Shown here one piece after another: positions 1 to 9,865 of a DNA stretch of 64,000 nt. A program made the position numbers and the translations under genes. The DNA lies in assembly GCA_029706075.1 (NCBI GenBank), contig JAINUG010000047.1, positions 3,046,675 through 3,110,674 on the forward strand, read 5' to 3'. The stretch is from Aldrovandia affinis (Eukaryota; Chordata; Actinopteri; Notacanthiformes; Halosauridae). The first letter of the stretch is position 1, and each line of letters opens with the position of its first letter. The notes beneath the pieces were generated by a model. The model saw nothing but the letters and a program-made list of their open reading frames with translations. It ran no database searches and was not told the origin of the DNA.

Positions 1-960
1 TTTCGGAAACAAGATGGAGGATCGAATTTTCAACTACGTTATATCGCAGACATATGGTGAAAAAACCCTGACAGCCTTTGAAAGGCCTGCATTTTTGGGG
101 TACGGTCATAGTCTATCGCAGGGTTTCTCAAACTTTTTTACTCCATGACCCCATTTCATGGGTGGGAAAAAATCGCGACCCCATACATAAATGATAGTGC
201 AATTATAACGCTGAAAAACTTTAGTCCAGTCCGTCATGCTCATATCGAATGTATGTTAATAGCTGCGCATCAGAAGAAACATCAGTCGTTTCGTCAAGTT
301 GAATGGCAAATAATGGGCTTTTTTATTAAAAAACGTAACTTTAGCAATTACCTGGCACATAACATCCTCAGCCATGCTATCAATTCGCCTCGAAATTGTG
401 TCGTTTGAGAGCAGTATTGTACTCATCTGATCTGCGGCGCTTTGTCCCAATACAACAGAAACCACTTCCTTGGCACCAGCGGCGTAGCGTGGGTTGCCAG
501 CACCCGGGGCGAGGCACGTAACGTTGCCCAACCACGGACCGGTTTCATGCAAGACCATTTTCTGTGGACGGAGGGGGGGGGGAGGTGGTACACGCGAAAA
601 AAAGCTGAGACCAGTTCATTTATTTCGCGGACCAGGGGGTGCAAGAGGAAAACTTATTTTCACCCCTCGGAATTTTACACCCGGTGCATGAAACCGGTCC
701 GTGGTGCAAAAAAGGTTGGGGACCGCTGCCCTAACTGTGTTTTTTTCGTCTTCTGAAATTCTGCGCCCCTCGCAATTTTGCGCCCGGTGCAACCGCACCG
801 GTTCCACAGCGCACGCTACGCCTCTGCTTGGCACAGGAAGGAAAAACTGTTCTCCTATGGTTAATTTTTTTTTACATTTATTTTTTGGCCCATAGTTTGA
901 GAACCCCTGGTCTATCGTAATCGCTCGCACAGGGACACAGGCATATCTAGACCGCCGCTG
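1..960 (+). repeat. Unclassified dispersed repeat, copy 1 (split by an hAT insertion)
   Basis: Bases 1-118 and 918-960 match a second copy at about 59495-59690. Both share the opening TTTCGGAAACAAGATGGAGG, then TTTTCAACTACGTTATATCG, and further on GCACAGGGACACA followed by a tract rich in AGACC and GCTGC. The repeat is interrupted here by the element at 119-909. No coding capacity or terminal structure is visible in either copy, so its class is unknown. Confidence 0.7.
119..909. mobile_element. Non-autonomous hAT-type DNA transposon
   Basis: The ends are an imperfect inverted repeat: CAGGGTTTCTCAAAC at the left, and the right end reads CAGGGGTTCTCAAAC on the other strand. An 8-base duplication, GTCTATCG, lies at 111-118 and 910-917, the length expected for hAT insertions. 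Internal segments near 475-515 and 800-830 (the GGCGTAGCGTG tract and its reverse complement) are also inverted copies. The short overlapping reading frames inside show no transposase similarity that I recognise. The second copy of the host repeat near 59618 lacks the element, which confirms the insertion. Confidence 0.9.
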
Positions 961-1020
961 CGCACTGGAATTGTAACATACCTACAAGTTATTTTCCAAA
1001 TAATTTACAAACGTACTTAC

Positions 1021-1153
1021 CTGCCTCGGGGTGTTCAACTGCGGCTTCTGGGGTCCATTGACCAGCCTTGACGTAGCCTCTCCTCTCAAGAGCAATGACA
1101 TATCCCCCATCTCCAATGACTACTTCGCCTGCATCCAAGCGATCCAGTATTCC
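1021..1153 (-). CDS. bhmt: Betaine-homocysteine S-methyltransferase, internal exon 2
   Basis: This 133-base exon on the minus strand encodes the N-terminal part of the enzyme that methylates homocysteine with betaine, a zinc-dependent cytosolic step of the methionine cycle. The translation contains [20 protein letters not shown] and then [19 protein letters not shown], which follow the conserved start of the family's (beta/alpha)8 barrel. It is bounded by a good acceptor (TTTTTCTAG, 1154 side) and a consensus donor (GTAAGTACG, just below 1021), has no stop, and ends in phase 1. The later exons would lie beyond the left edge of the window. The short first exon should lie at higher coordinates but I could not identify it. 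The intact frame and splice sites suggest a live gene, in contrast to the broken copy at 6211-7125. Confidence 0.92.
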
Positions 1154-1892
1154 CTAGAAAAATGTTCAGTCTCACGCAGGTATCTTCAAAATCACGTGTG
1201 ACATCTTATATTTTACGTTAATTAAGAAATTCAGTTTTCCTTACTGCCCCGTATGTTTTCCTGTGAGTTAAATTAAATATTACCATTTAGTGCCCAGTTG
1301 CCAAGTAATCAAAGATAAAGGATGTGTTGCTATCGCGTAAAGAAATAAACAATAATATCAGCTACTATTCCAATAATTCCACACTTAAATAATACAGGAG
1401 GGCTACAATCACTTCCATGTACGCAATTGGATGTTTCCTGAATTTAATTGGTAAATGCAGACACATGCATCGTTAAATATTGGTATTTTAAACAAAAATA
1501 AATACTTCAACCTTTTTCCTCCCAAGTAACGCCATATTACGCACAGAAACCCAGTTCGCAGACCCTTCAGATGCACCTTGAATGAGAGCTCGGTGAAGCT
1601 GGAAGTGACGAAGTGAAGTGTTACTGACTGCAGTCCCCCTGCAAAAGGTTTCGTTTAACTTGCAAACAAGCACGCGCGCGCGTACATAGGACCCTATCCC
1701 ACCGTTGCAACGGCCTTATTAACGAACTCAAAGTGCAAAATCAGAGCACCAGACGATTAACACACAAGTGAGTGTCAAGCCATGTCAAATAATAGGCCTA
1801 TGTAATTTAACGTATGAAACTAACAATGTGATCCTTACTCAATATATTAATGCAGTCATCCATACTACGGTTTCATGTAAAAACAAAAACAT
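1154..1892. other. Intron or flank of bhmt, nothing recognised
   Basis: This is AT-rich sequence upstream of bhmt exon 2 on the minus strand, with a short CGCG run near 1675. I saw no convincing exon, repeat boundary or RNA gene. The 61-residue frame near 1488-1673 has no recognisable similarity. Confidence 0.5.
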
Positions 1893-2045
1893 TACATTTA
1901 CATTTTAAGCATTTAGCAGACTCTCTTATCCAGAGCGACATACAAGATGTACATTTATACATGGTAGGAACAATCAGTTTGCGCAAGAGATCAGTGCAGT
2001 AATACAGCGATAGACATCTGCATACCATACCTGTACATTTTTATT
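1893..2045 (-). repeat. Tail fragment of an L2-related LINE or SINE
   Basis: Read on the minus strand it contains the motif CTCTGGATAAGAG followed by GTCTGCTAAATGCTT, the widespread teleost tail shared by L2-mobilised SINEs and L2 LINEs. No tRNA-like head or target duplication is visible, so it is a truncated piece. Confidence 0.6.
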
Positions 2046-3062
2046 ATTTTTTGCAGTACTGAGGTCTATAAATGACCAGTTATTTTACAGGAAAGGAGTA
2101 CTTTTGACACATCTGGGCAGTACGTGATCCCCTGCCTCACCCACAAAGATACATCTTTCATATTTCTTGGTATTTTGTTGTTTATTTTGTTTTAAGGATT
2201 CCATTTGAAAGTGTACAATAAATTGTTCAAGTGATTTGTTACAGTAATTTATTTGAAATACATTAAATCGTGCTGTTTATTTTTGTCCATATTGAAGTTG
2301 TATTTCACAACAGTTATATTTAAGCACCCAGATAGTAAGGCTTTCAAAAGCTTTGCATTGTGCTTCTCTTTTGAAACTCGGATGGGAAACTGCAACTGAC
2401 CAGCATTCTTGCCTGGGTTTATTGGAGTTTGCTTCAATCTGCTCAACCTGTTTATACTGGCATGTGATATCTTAGAACATGTTTGTTCAGAATGGCCTTT
2501 GCCTGTAGGCAGATGGGCGATCAAGTTACCTCATAACTTAAAAGTACTTGCAGGCTGAATTTTCTGCAATGTCACACAAATTCTGTGCAGACACATGTGG
2601 ACCCTGCTGATCCATATGATCACAATCTTGCAATGTGAGAACCAATAAGGCAACGATAGGGGGGAGGTGTGTCCTTGAAGTTGCCCAATGGAATTCTATT
2701 GCTATTAATTACATAATGTGTTTTACAGTTGCAGAAATAAAAATGTACCATGAGCAATGTGTTGTAATCTACTGAGAGCAGCAAGTAAGAGATTGTATTG
2801 CCCCATTTAGAATAGGTTATTTATTCATAAACAGGGGCAAGAACAATGAGTGTTTTAGAACTGAACTACATATGAACAGTGAATATGTTTGGTTCTTTTA
2901 ATATTTGACCATTTATAGCTTTCTTTCGAAGGCACTCATAACCCAAGACATTCCTAAATATTTAAGCTGTTTGATTCCACAAAATCGATATGAAAGAATG
3001 TGACACAAATGGTTCAAATCACACCTTTAAATTCAGAAGAAGCTAATTACAAAAATACTATC
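2046..3062. other. Non-coding stretch, nothing recognised
   Basis: AT-rich single-copy-looking sequence. The 91-residue minus frame at 2249-2524 has no family I recognise and no splice context. Confidence 0.4.
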
Positions 3063-3960
3063 AGAAAGACAGACTTTACTTCAGTAACAGACTGCTCAAC
3101 TTGCTGATGTTTCATGAGGAACAGTGGCTAAGGTGATGTTGGCATGGAAGTATGAGGGAAAGACATCATAATGTAGGGGAAACTGTGGTCAAAAGTGCAT
3201 ACTCCTTGACCATGATGCACGTGCATTGGTTCAAGATCCAAGGCAAAACAGATGAGCAACTCTGAATCAGTTGACTGCAAATGTCAATCTAGGGCTTGAG
3301 CAGACAGTCTTGAGCAGACTTTACAGACAAGGATACTATGGTCAGGTTGCAGTATATAAACCCCGTATTACACCTAAAAATGCAAGTTTGTGAGTAAAGT
3401 GGTGCAAAGAACACAGGCAGTGGTCTACTGAGCTGCAGAAAAAAGTAATATGGTCAGATTAGTCATCCTTCACCTTGTTTTCGACAAGTGGAAGACTGCA
3501 TGTGTGGCGCATGCCAAAAGGAACCTACAGGGCCGAGTGCTTGTTTCCCATGGTGAAGGGTTCTGGCGGCTGTTATGGTGTGGGGTGCATTTTCCTGGCA
3601 TGGTCTAGATCCACTCAACACTTTAGAGGGCAAGGCAAATGTCAATAAATACAAAGCCATTCTGAGTGATCACCTTCATCCTATGTTGAAGTATCTCCAT
3701 CCTGATGGGAGTGGACTCTTCCAGGATGACAACTGCCCCATCCACAGGGCATGATTAGTCACTGAATAGTTTGATCAGCATGAAACCTAGGTAAACCTTA
3801 TACCTTGGCCGTATCAGTTACAAGATCTCAATCTAGTTTCAGACACTCGTAGAATCTGTGCCAAGGGCAATCACACCTGTTCTGGTGTCTCATTGAGGCC
3901 AAACACATTACTAAAACACTTTATGGTGGTATTTCCTTTATTTTGGCAGTTACCTGTATA
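3063..3960 (+). pseudogene. Decayed Tc1/mariner transposase
   Basis: Conceptual translation in shifting plus-strand frames gives recognisable Tc1 landmarks in order. A helix-turn-helix remnant lies near 3080-3300, then QWSTELQKKVIWSD around 3420, SSFTLFSTSGRLHVWRMPKG around 3465-3525, a glycine-rich VKGSGG segment around 3555, and QDDN(C)PIH around 3725, which carries the second catalytic aspartate. There are several stops and frameshifts. No terminal inverted repeats could be recognised, so the element is old and immobile. Confidence 0.75.
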
Positions 3961-4753
3961 ACACCATGGTGATGGAATATATCACTCTGGAGATATGGGT
4001 AGATGGCTTGCTGTGTGTATTAAAATGCTCAAAATGGGAAACTATCTGAAAAATATTGAAGGATCAAGGTTGAACTCAATACAAAAGGTGGGCCATGGAT
4101 AACATACAGTGACTATCACACAGCAACAGACAGAATTGTGTATTTTCTTATACTTTTTAAAGACTGAACATTCACCAGTATTGCTCTGTGCAAAACTCTA
4201 TGTAACTAGTTTACTGCCCTGTTTAAACATTTATACATACAATAAAATGTATTTACACAACCTTTACATTATATTTCATATTTGCCAGCCTATTATCACA
4301 CAGGTTACTGTATTACTCAGTGAACATATCATTTGTTACCATAAATAATGAGTTGCAACTTTACTTTTGGAAAGCTCTTTAATCTGTTTTCTTTCCCACT
4401 AACTTATGCCAGTATGTCATTTTACCAGCCTTAAATTAATGATTATACAGCTGTTGCTTTCACCTTATTCTACCCAAGTTGTGTAATCACAAGAAAACTA
4501 ATTTAGAGGAATGTTCCGAGATTGAATTCCTGAATTTCATTTTATGCCCCCCCCACCCCACAGAATAAAAAAATACAAGAACTGCAATATAGCGCCAAGC
4601 ACTGCTTACAGAGTTCAAATCAAGATGTCCTGCTTGCTCCCTGTGAATGTATGGGCTATTCTCACTTCTCTGAGAATCGAAACTAAATTGACAAATTGAT
4701 GGCCTATATTTTTGGACACTGAATTAACTGGAGTTAAATCAAAATATAAAAAA
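3961..4753. other. Non-coding stretch, nothing recognised
   Basis: AT-rich sequence with a C-run near 4547. I see no gene, no tRNA-like promoter and no repeat end. Confidence 0.4.
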
Positions 4754-4999
4754 ATGCTTGCATTTTCACAGTAAGTTGGAGTACATGTAGGGGCAATGCA
4801 AACCAAATGTGCATGTGTGTTCCTCAGGATTTGTCAAATTTAAAACCCAGAAATTTGAAATGGAATGTTTCAAGGCTTTATGCTGCATGTCTAAAATTAA
4901 TTGATTTAATTCCAATTAAGAATTGCAATAATCCATGACTGCACCAAAGCAAACATTGTTTTGGGGTGTACACTTCTGAAACATGGAGCTATGCTGAAG
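4754..4999 (+). repeat. Left arm of an inverted duplication of bhmt-pseudogene intron 3
   Basis: This segment is nearly the reverse complement of 6788-7030, differing only by a few small indels and substitutions. It starts with the last bases of pseudo-exon 3 (TGCTTGCATTTTCACA followed by the donor GTAAGT, here on the plus strand), then runs through the first part of intron 3. The arms are about 245 bases and are separated by about 1.8 kb. Confidence 0.85.
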
Positions 5000-5840
5000 A
5001 GGAACAGGATTGGCAGTTTTTTTGTTAACCTTAAAATCAGCAAAAATCACCTCAAAATTCTGACTCAGGAAGTCAGCTCAGGTAAGCTAAATGTGTTTAT
5101 GCGTGTGTATGCCTTTTATAATATAAAATGAAATAAACAAGATACAAATACCAAAATACATTAAAGCCACAACATTTAGTGGCTGGATCTTAAACTGCCC
5201 AGTTTTACTAGCTGTCACATTTCAACACAATGTATACATAGGTCATGTATGACACATAAAACTCCTCACCCCCAGACAAAATATTATATTGACAGTCCTT
5301 AAATGGTACTACTACTGACATGAACAAAAATACAATGAATACAGTCACTTTTCCTTTGAATCTCAAGATTTGTAAGTTTTCTGAGAAGATAGTTTTTTTC
5401 CTTCTGAGATATTTTCCATGAATACATCGTGCAGGGTCTTCTCAACATCATTTGAATACTATCATTTATATTATTGCATTTAAAAAATATATTGAAGCCA
5501 ATTTAAATAAATGAGGAACATTGATACGTGACAAAATGTGACTTATTCACAACTCAGTCATCTGTAAAAGAAAAATATTTTATTAGAAACATATCAACAA
5601 AATGTATAGTATAAATCAAGATCAATGAAAGAGTAGAGGAAATTCAAAGGCATGGTTAAAGATGTAGCCTACAGAAAACAAAATGTTTTAAGAGATTGTG
5701 AAGCCCTCATATTGACAGACAAGTACAATAGATCCACTAGACATCCTATGTATGAGCTTTGAAAGGAACAGGACAATATATTTGTTTGGTAACAACCTTA
5801 AATAGCAAGCCATCTGGAAAAAGTCATAAACATAACAGGT
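5000..5840. other. Spacer of the inverted repeat, lower part
   Basis: AT-rich. A minus-strand polyadenylation-like signal (AATAAA read from about 5583) lies about 260 bases downstream of the exon candidate at 5841-5906. Nothing else is recognised. Confidence 0.35.
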
Positions 5841-5906
5841 TCACACAGCCAGTGTGTCAGCATCATTATAATTAGCCTCATCCTCTGCAGAAACCACGAC
5901 CTCCTT
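5841..5906 (-). CDS. Possible 3'-terminal exon, gene unknown
   Basis: A 66-base open segment on the minus strand follows a plausible acceptor (GCTTTTTTGTCATCAG). It encodes KEVVVSAEDEANYNDADTLA, one further valine, and a stop. The acidic tail with a tyrosine in NYND is not a bhmt C-terminus and I cannot assign it. A polyadenylation-like signal lies downstream. It may be chance. Confidence 0.2.
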   Translation of the reverse strand, partial: KEVVVSAEDEANYNDADTLAV

Positions 5907-6210
5907 CTGATGACAAAAAAGCTTGTTTAATTGTTTAAACAGTGATGTTCACACATTATAAATTAGTTAATAGTAACGGTATAAGGGCATCTCTGCAGTT
6001 ACTGGAAATAAGTGTGAAATAATTTGATTACTTTGCTTAAAGCAATCAAAAACACGAATGTATTTGTGTGTCAAAATGTTAATTATTTGTTTTATTTAAT
6101 AGGCTTTCCTCTCTCAAATTAATATTTTACTTGAGCTTCAAAATTTGACGTTTTTACAAAAAGCTGAAGGTGAGCCACAACACATTTGAAAACATTTAAC
6201 AATCCTTTAC

Positions 6211-7125
6211 CAGCCTTTACGAGCCTGACAGCACAGTCCCCAGAACTGACTCCATTCAGATCTCCCTCAGGTCCGATGCAAACTGGCTGCTACTGGCTTC
6301 CCACTGGTCTACAGAACCTGAATCGCCCACTCTGCCTCTTCTACATGCTCAAAGTACCGCAGAGGACAGAGGCCACTTGAGGACAAGGCAAGACAGGCAG
6401 CAGACCCAGGGACAGTGATTTAGTGTCCACAGCAGAGCATGCACTTCAGACAGCTTAAACTCCTGAATGTGTACATAATTCATAACTTCTTGAATATAAA
6501 ACATTTTGGAAGAGATTGTGACTCAGCAATCAAAAAGTTCACACCCTTTTGAACAAAAACACAAAAAAACGCTGCTTCTTGAAGATGGCCTTCACTTCAC
6601 TTTCACTTTTACAGCTCAGGTAGGAGGGCGCCTGCGAGACTCCGCCTGCCACTAAGGCAGCTCCCTCATTAAATTCCCTACTTCCTTGGCGAGGTCACAT
6701 GCATCCTCGTTGATTTTCTGTTCCTGAGGTGCATTGAAATGTCTTACACTACATTCTATACAAGGCTAAAGATATTTAATTGTTTTCAGCATAGCTCCAT
6801 GTTTCAGAAGTGTACACCCCAAAATAATGTTTGCTTTGGTGCAGTCAGTGAATGCATGGATTATTGCAATTCTTAATTGGAATTAAATCAATTAATTTTA
6901 GACATGCAGCATAAAGCCTTGAAACAAATTTCTGGGTTTTAAATTTGACAAATCCTGAGGAACACACATGCACATTTGGTTTGCATTGCCCCTACATGTA
7001 CTCCAACTTACTGTGAAAATGCAAGCATTGCCTCTCTTCTCAAGTTTGTCTTCACTGGTGTAGAAAACTGAAGGCCTGCATGACATTCAACCATGCTCTA
7101 ATGAATTCTCGGTGCAGCTGTCGAC
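6211..7125 (-). pseudogene. bhmt: Betaine-homocysteine S-methyltransferase pseudogene, exons 3-5
   Basis: Three consecutive bhmt-like exons lie in the correct order on the minus strand. Exon 3 (7012-7125) reads RQLHREFIRAWLNVMQAFS, then an extra base shifts the frame before SEDKLEKRGNA; its donor GTAAGT survives. Exon 4 (6522-6723) keeps [17 protein letters not shown]-like and [12 protein letters not shown] pieces and FLIAE, split by stops and frameshifts. Exon 5 (6211-6356) reads YFEHVEEAEWAIQVL, a stop, SGKPVAAS, a frameshift, then GPEGDLNGV and CAVRLVKAG. The acceptor of exon 5 has GG where AG is needed. Retained introns mean a tandem genomic duplicate, not a processed copy. Exons 1-2 and 6-8 were not found. 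It lies on the 5' side of the intact exon at 1021-1153. Confidence 0.9.
6788..7030 (-). repeat. Right arm of the inverted duplication
   Basis: It covers the end of bhmt pseudo-exon 3 and most of its intron 3, and is matched in inverted orientation at 4754-4999. The right arm looks like the donor because it lies in its native exon-intron context. Confidence 0.85.
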
Positions 7126-7329
7126 CTGGGAAGCAAAGTGAGCAAAATTCTATTGTTAAACAGTAATCAGTTGTACTCGTAAATTTCAATATATATGATA
7201 TAAAAATTACAATAATGAATAATATAATAAAAATGTATGTGGCTTGGGTCAGCTGCACCATACAACAAAACTTTAAAAGCAATTTCAATGCATTAGTCTC
7301 ATATCTACCCTACCCTGCTAATGGTGGAT

Positions 7330-8838
7330 TGTGATGGTCCCAAATCATCAGCATTACATAATTGCATTTCCCGTGGCTAGGAAGTGCAGTGTTAAAATAA
7401 CTTGCATCTCTGCCGTAACTGCACTACTTCTCAAAGTTGCTGGCGATATTACATCCCCCACAAAATCAGTGACAAAGATTATTCTAGATGTTTTTTCTAG
7501 AGGGTTACTGTTTGTGTCCCCACCAGGGGGCAAGCTATTTTCAGAGACAATAGCGTGTACCACCATCTAATTTTTCTGGCTGAGATCAATGCGGTGAACC
7601 TTGTCGCTGGGCACTGCCTCATTAGGAACAATAGCAATCATCTTGTTAGGATGAGTGAAGCATACTTGTCCACAATTCTCACCTTCCATCAAAGCCTGGG
7701 AGCTCACCAATCACTGGGATGGTTAACTCAAAGTCATGGAAGGTACTGTTGATTAAGTAGCCTAATTGTTTGCGAGCAGTCACCTGACTGGTGTAGTTAG
7801 TCAGGTTCTGGACCAAAAGGTAAGGTGATCGACTTGTTATTTAAAGCAATGGTATTCCACAAAGGGTCAGATTTTGTTCAAGGAAATGCGGGGCAGGTTG
7901 AAAGAAGGCTTGTGAGCAGTTGAGCTCTTGTCCCTTCCAAACCATGAGACGGATGGCAACACCAGCCATCCTGGTGGGTATAGCCACCTCAAATTAACTT
8001 GCAACCCCGCAGGCCTGAGGGATGGTTTGTCCCGACCACATGTGCTCTGCCTGAGCCGACAACTGTTTATCTCCAACCTTAGCCTGGGACCACAGCACCT
8101 CGTTGATTGTATCCAAACTGACTCCAAATTGGATCAACAGGTCAGCGCCAATATAGAAGGAGTGAGACAATTGCGGCGTCACACTCACGTAGTGTACAAG
8201 TCGTCTCTTTCCGATCTGGACAGAAAGTGCGGCAATCTGGGGGGAACTGGCGGACAACAGCCGATGGCTTTGGTACACAAATGGTGAGGGGGCATCATTC
8301 TGGCAGAGGGTTTTATACACATCCTCCCTTATGGCGGACTTCTCTGACCATAGTGCCACAAGAGCATATAGATGTCCCATTCACCATTATGTCCCCGGTG
8401 ACAAGGGGACTATACAGTGATGGGTTGGAATTGTCTAACGCACAAAGGAAAGATTTGTGGCTGTTCAACACCTGACTCACTCAGAGAGTGGCGCTGGTTC
8501 GTGTGAAGCAGAAAAGTTGAGTCTTGTTTGGTTCTATCTGGCTCTTTTAAGTCCAGATCTATGGTAGTACAAGAGCTCTTGGCTTGCTCCTCGGCTACCA
8601 CCGTAGCACATGGCTGTTGGTTACGAGTACCCATGTCAATGGGTTTCAGGACCGTGATTTGGGCCCACAGCTGCCCGCAATGGCAATCAATCAGAGGAGC
8701 TAGCCTATTTAACAGATCCTGGCCGATCAGCAGTTCCTCTGTGTCGAAACTGGAGATGTATACGGGGTGCAGGATTTTCATCTCGTGGAAGGTGAATTCT
8801 AGCCAAGCTCTCTGCATGATTGTGGCTCGATCTTGAGT
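7330..8838 (-). pseudogene. Protease-like region of the LTR element, C-terminal part
   Basis: Two tandem aspartic-protease-like C-terminal modules can be seen in minus-strand frames. One around 8660-8740 contains ELLIGQDLLNRLAPLID. The other around 8070-8170 contains FYIGADLLIQFGVSLDTIN. Both resemble the (I/L)G(N/Q/A)DLL flap-proximal segment of retropepsins, and each is followed by a tryptophan-containing stretch (LWAQ and VLWSQA). Pieces such as HPNKMIAIVPNEAVPSDKV around 7590-7650 continue the region. Frames change near 8380 and 7800 and stops interrupt it. Similar extended protease regions occur in fish LTR elements; that comparison is from memory. Confidence 0.6.
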
Positions 8839-8842
8839 GTAG

Positions 8843-9411
8843 TGTGGTGTCCCCAGGGGTTGGGCAACACACACGGACCTTCCAGAGGGCGTAGGCAAGT
8901 TAAAGAACAAGGAGGAGGCAGTATTCAAAAACAAAACAATGATTTATTTCTAATACTGACAAACACAAAACAAAGGGTGGGGTCTTCAGGGGAATACAAA
9001 CACACAAAGTCCGCAATCCTTATCTCGTTGTCAATGTCCGTTCCAATTCCAAATCCAAGTCAGTTCCGCAATCCAGTCCGTAGTCAAAATCCAAAGCAAA
9101 CCAATTTTCCACACACACAAAAACACACTCCAACACTCTTTCCAAATCCTGGCTGGTCAAAAGACTTCACAGGTATTCACTCTCCAAACAAACACAGCAA
9201 CTCCTTCCCAAACACGTTCCTACTCCTCTCCCAGTGTGATGGAAATAAGACCTTTAAATAGGCCTTGAAATGGCTTTCAGCTGGTCGTTAGTCCCCATTG
9301 CTTGACTTTGCTCAGGTGTGACTGTGGCCTGCTGGGAAATGTAGTGTTTTGGCTCCCATGTGTCGAAGGACCCGGCCGCCATTTCCTTGTGCAGCCCCTC
9401 GGGCTGCCACA
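8843..9411 (-). mobile_element. Solo LTR A (TGTGG...CCACA family)
   Basis: It runs from TGTGGTGTCC to GGCTGCCACA on the plus strand with a 4-base duplication GTAG at 8839-8842 and 9412-9415. It matches 21840-22421 (same orientation) and 25429-25996 (opposite orientation). Shared landmarks are GGAGGAGGCAGTA near the polyadenylation side, TTTAAATAGGCCTTGAAAT (a TATA-like promoter on the minus strand), and CTGCTGGGAAATG. It interrupts the protease region of the older LTR element. Confidence 0.88.
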
Positions 9412-9415
9412 GTAG

Positions 9416-9865
9416 CTTGTGATGTTCAGATCACAAGCCTCCATTCAAAGTCGCCTGCCAGCTGACAGCATAGTCTGGGTGCCTTCACCAAAAGTGTCAG
9501 GACTCATTAAGCTTATTTCAGACCCTGTGTCCAGCAGAGCCTTAATGTATATACTACTTTTGACAAGAACCGAAGTGTATATGCATTTGGTATTGCCCTT
9601 CTGGATTAAGTCACCTGGGAACTGCAAGAGAGGGTACGACCTGGTGGTCAATAAGGCAATGGAGAGGGTTCCCATAGCGAAGGAAGTGCCTCATCCATGG
9701 GTTCCTTCCCCCAACCAATGAGATATATTCTCAGCTGCTGTGGGGAAGGTCCATGTGCTAGTCATGCACTAGTGGGGCTACCTTTATCTTTATCTGAGCT
9801 TTCCTCCTTGTCTTTTGGAGGAGGCTTAGCCCAGGAGGACATACTCTTAGTGAGCATCGCTGGGG
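9416..9865 (-). pseudogene. Protease active-site segment and gag C-terminal remnant
   Basis: The minus frame 9445-9675 contains KALLDTGSEISLMSPDTF, with the DTGS catalytic signature of aspartic proteases. Just upstream on the same strand, 9762-9865 encodes a lysine/serine/proline-rich tail (AKPPPKDKEESSDKDKGS) that fits the end of gag and terminates before the protease frame. The ORF that appears to continue upstream of this tail (to 10724) is a fusion with the inserted L2 LINE, not one protein. Confidence 0.7.

Noticed and set aside
256..930. Overlapping short reading frames on both strands
   Set aside because: They all lie inside the hAT element at 119-909, overlap each other in antiparallel, and show no transposase motif. 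They follow from its GC-rich composition.
1488..1673. Possible first exon of bhmt
   Set aside because: The translation has none of the short basic start expected of Bhmt and there is no suitable donor.
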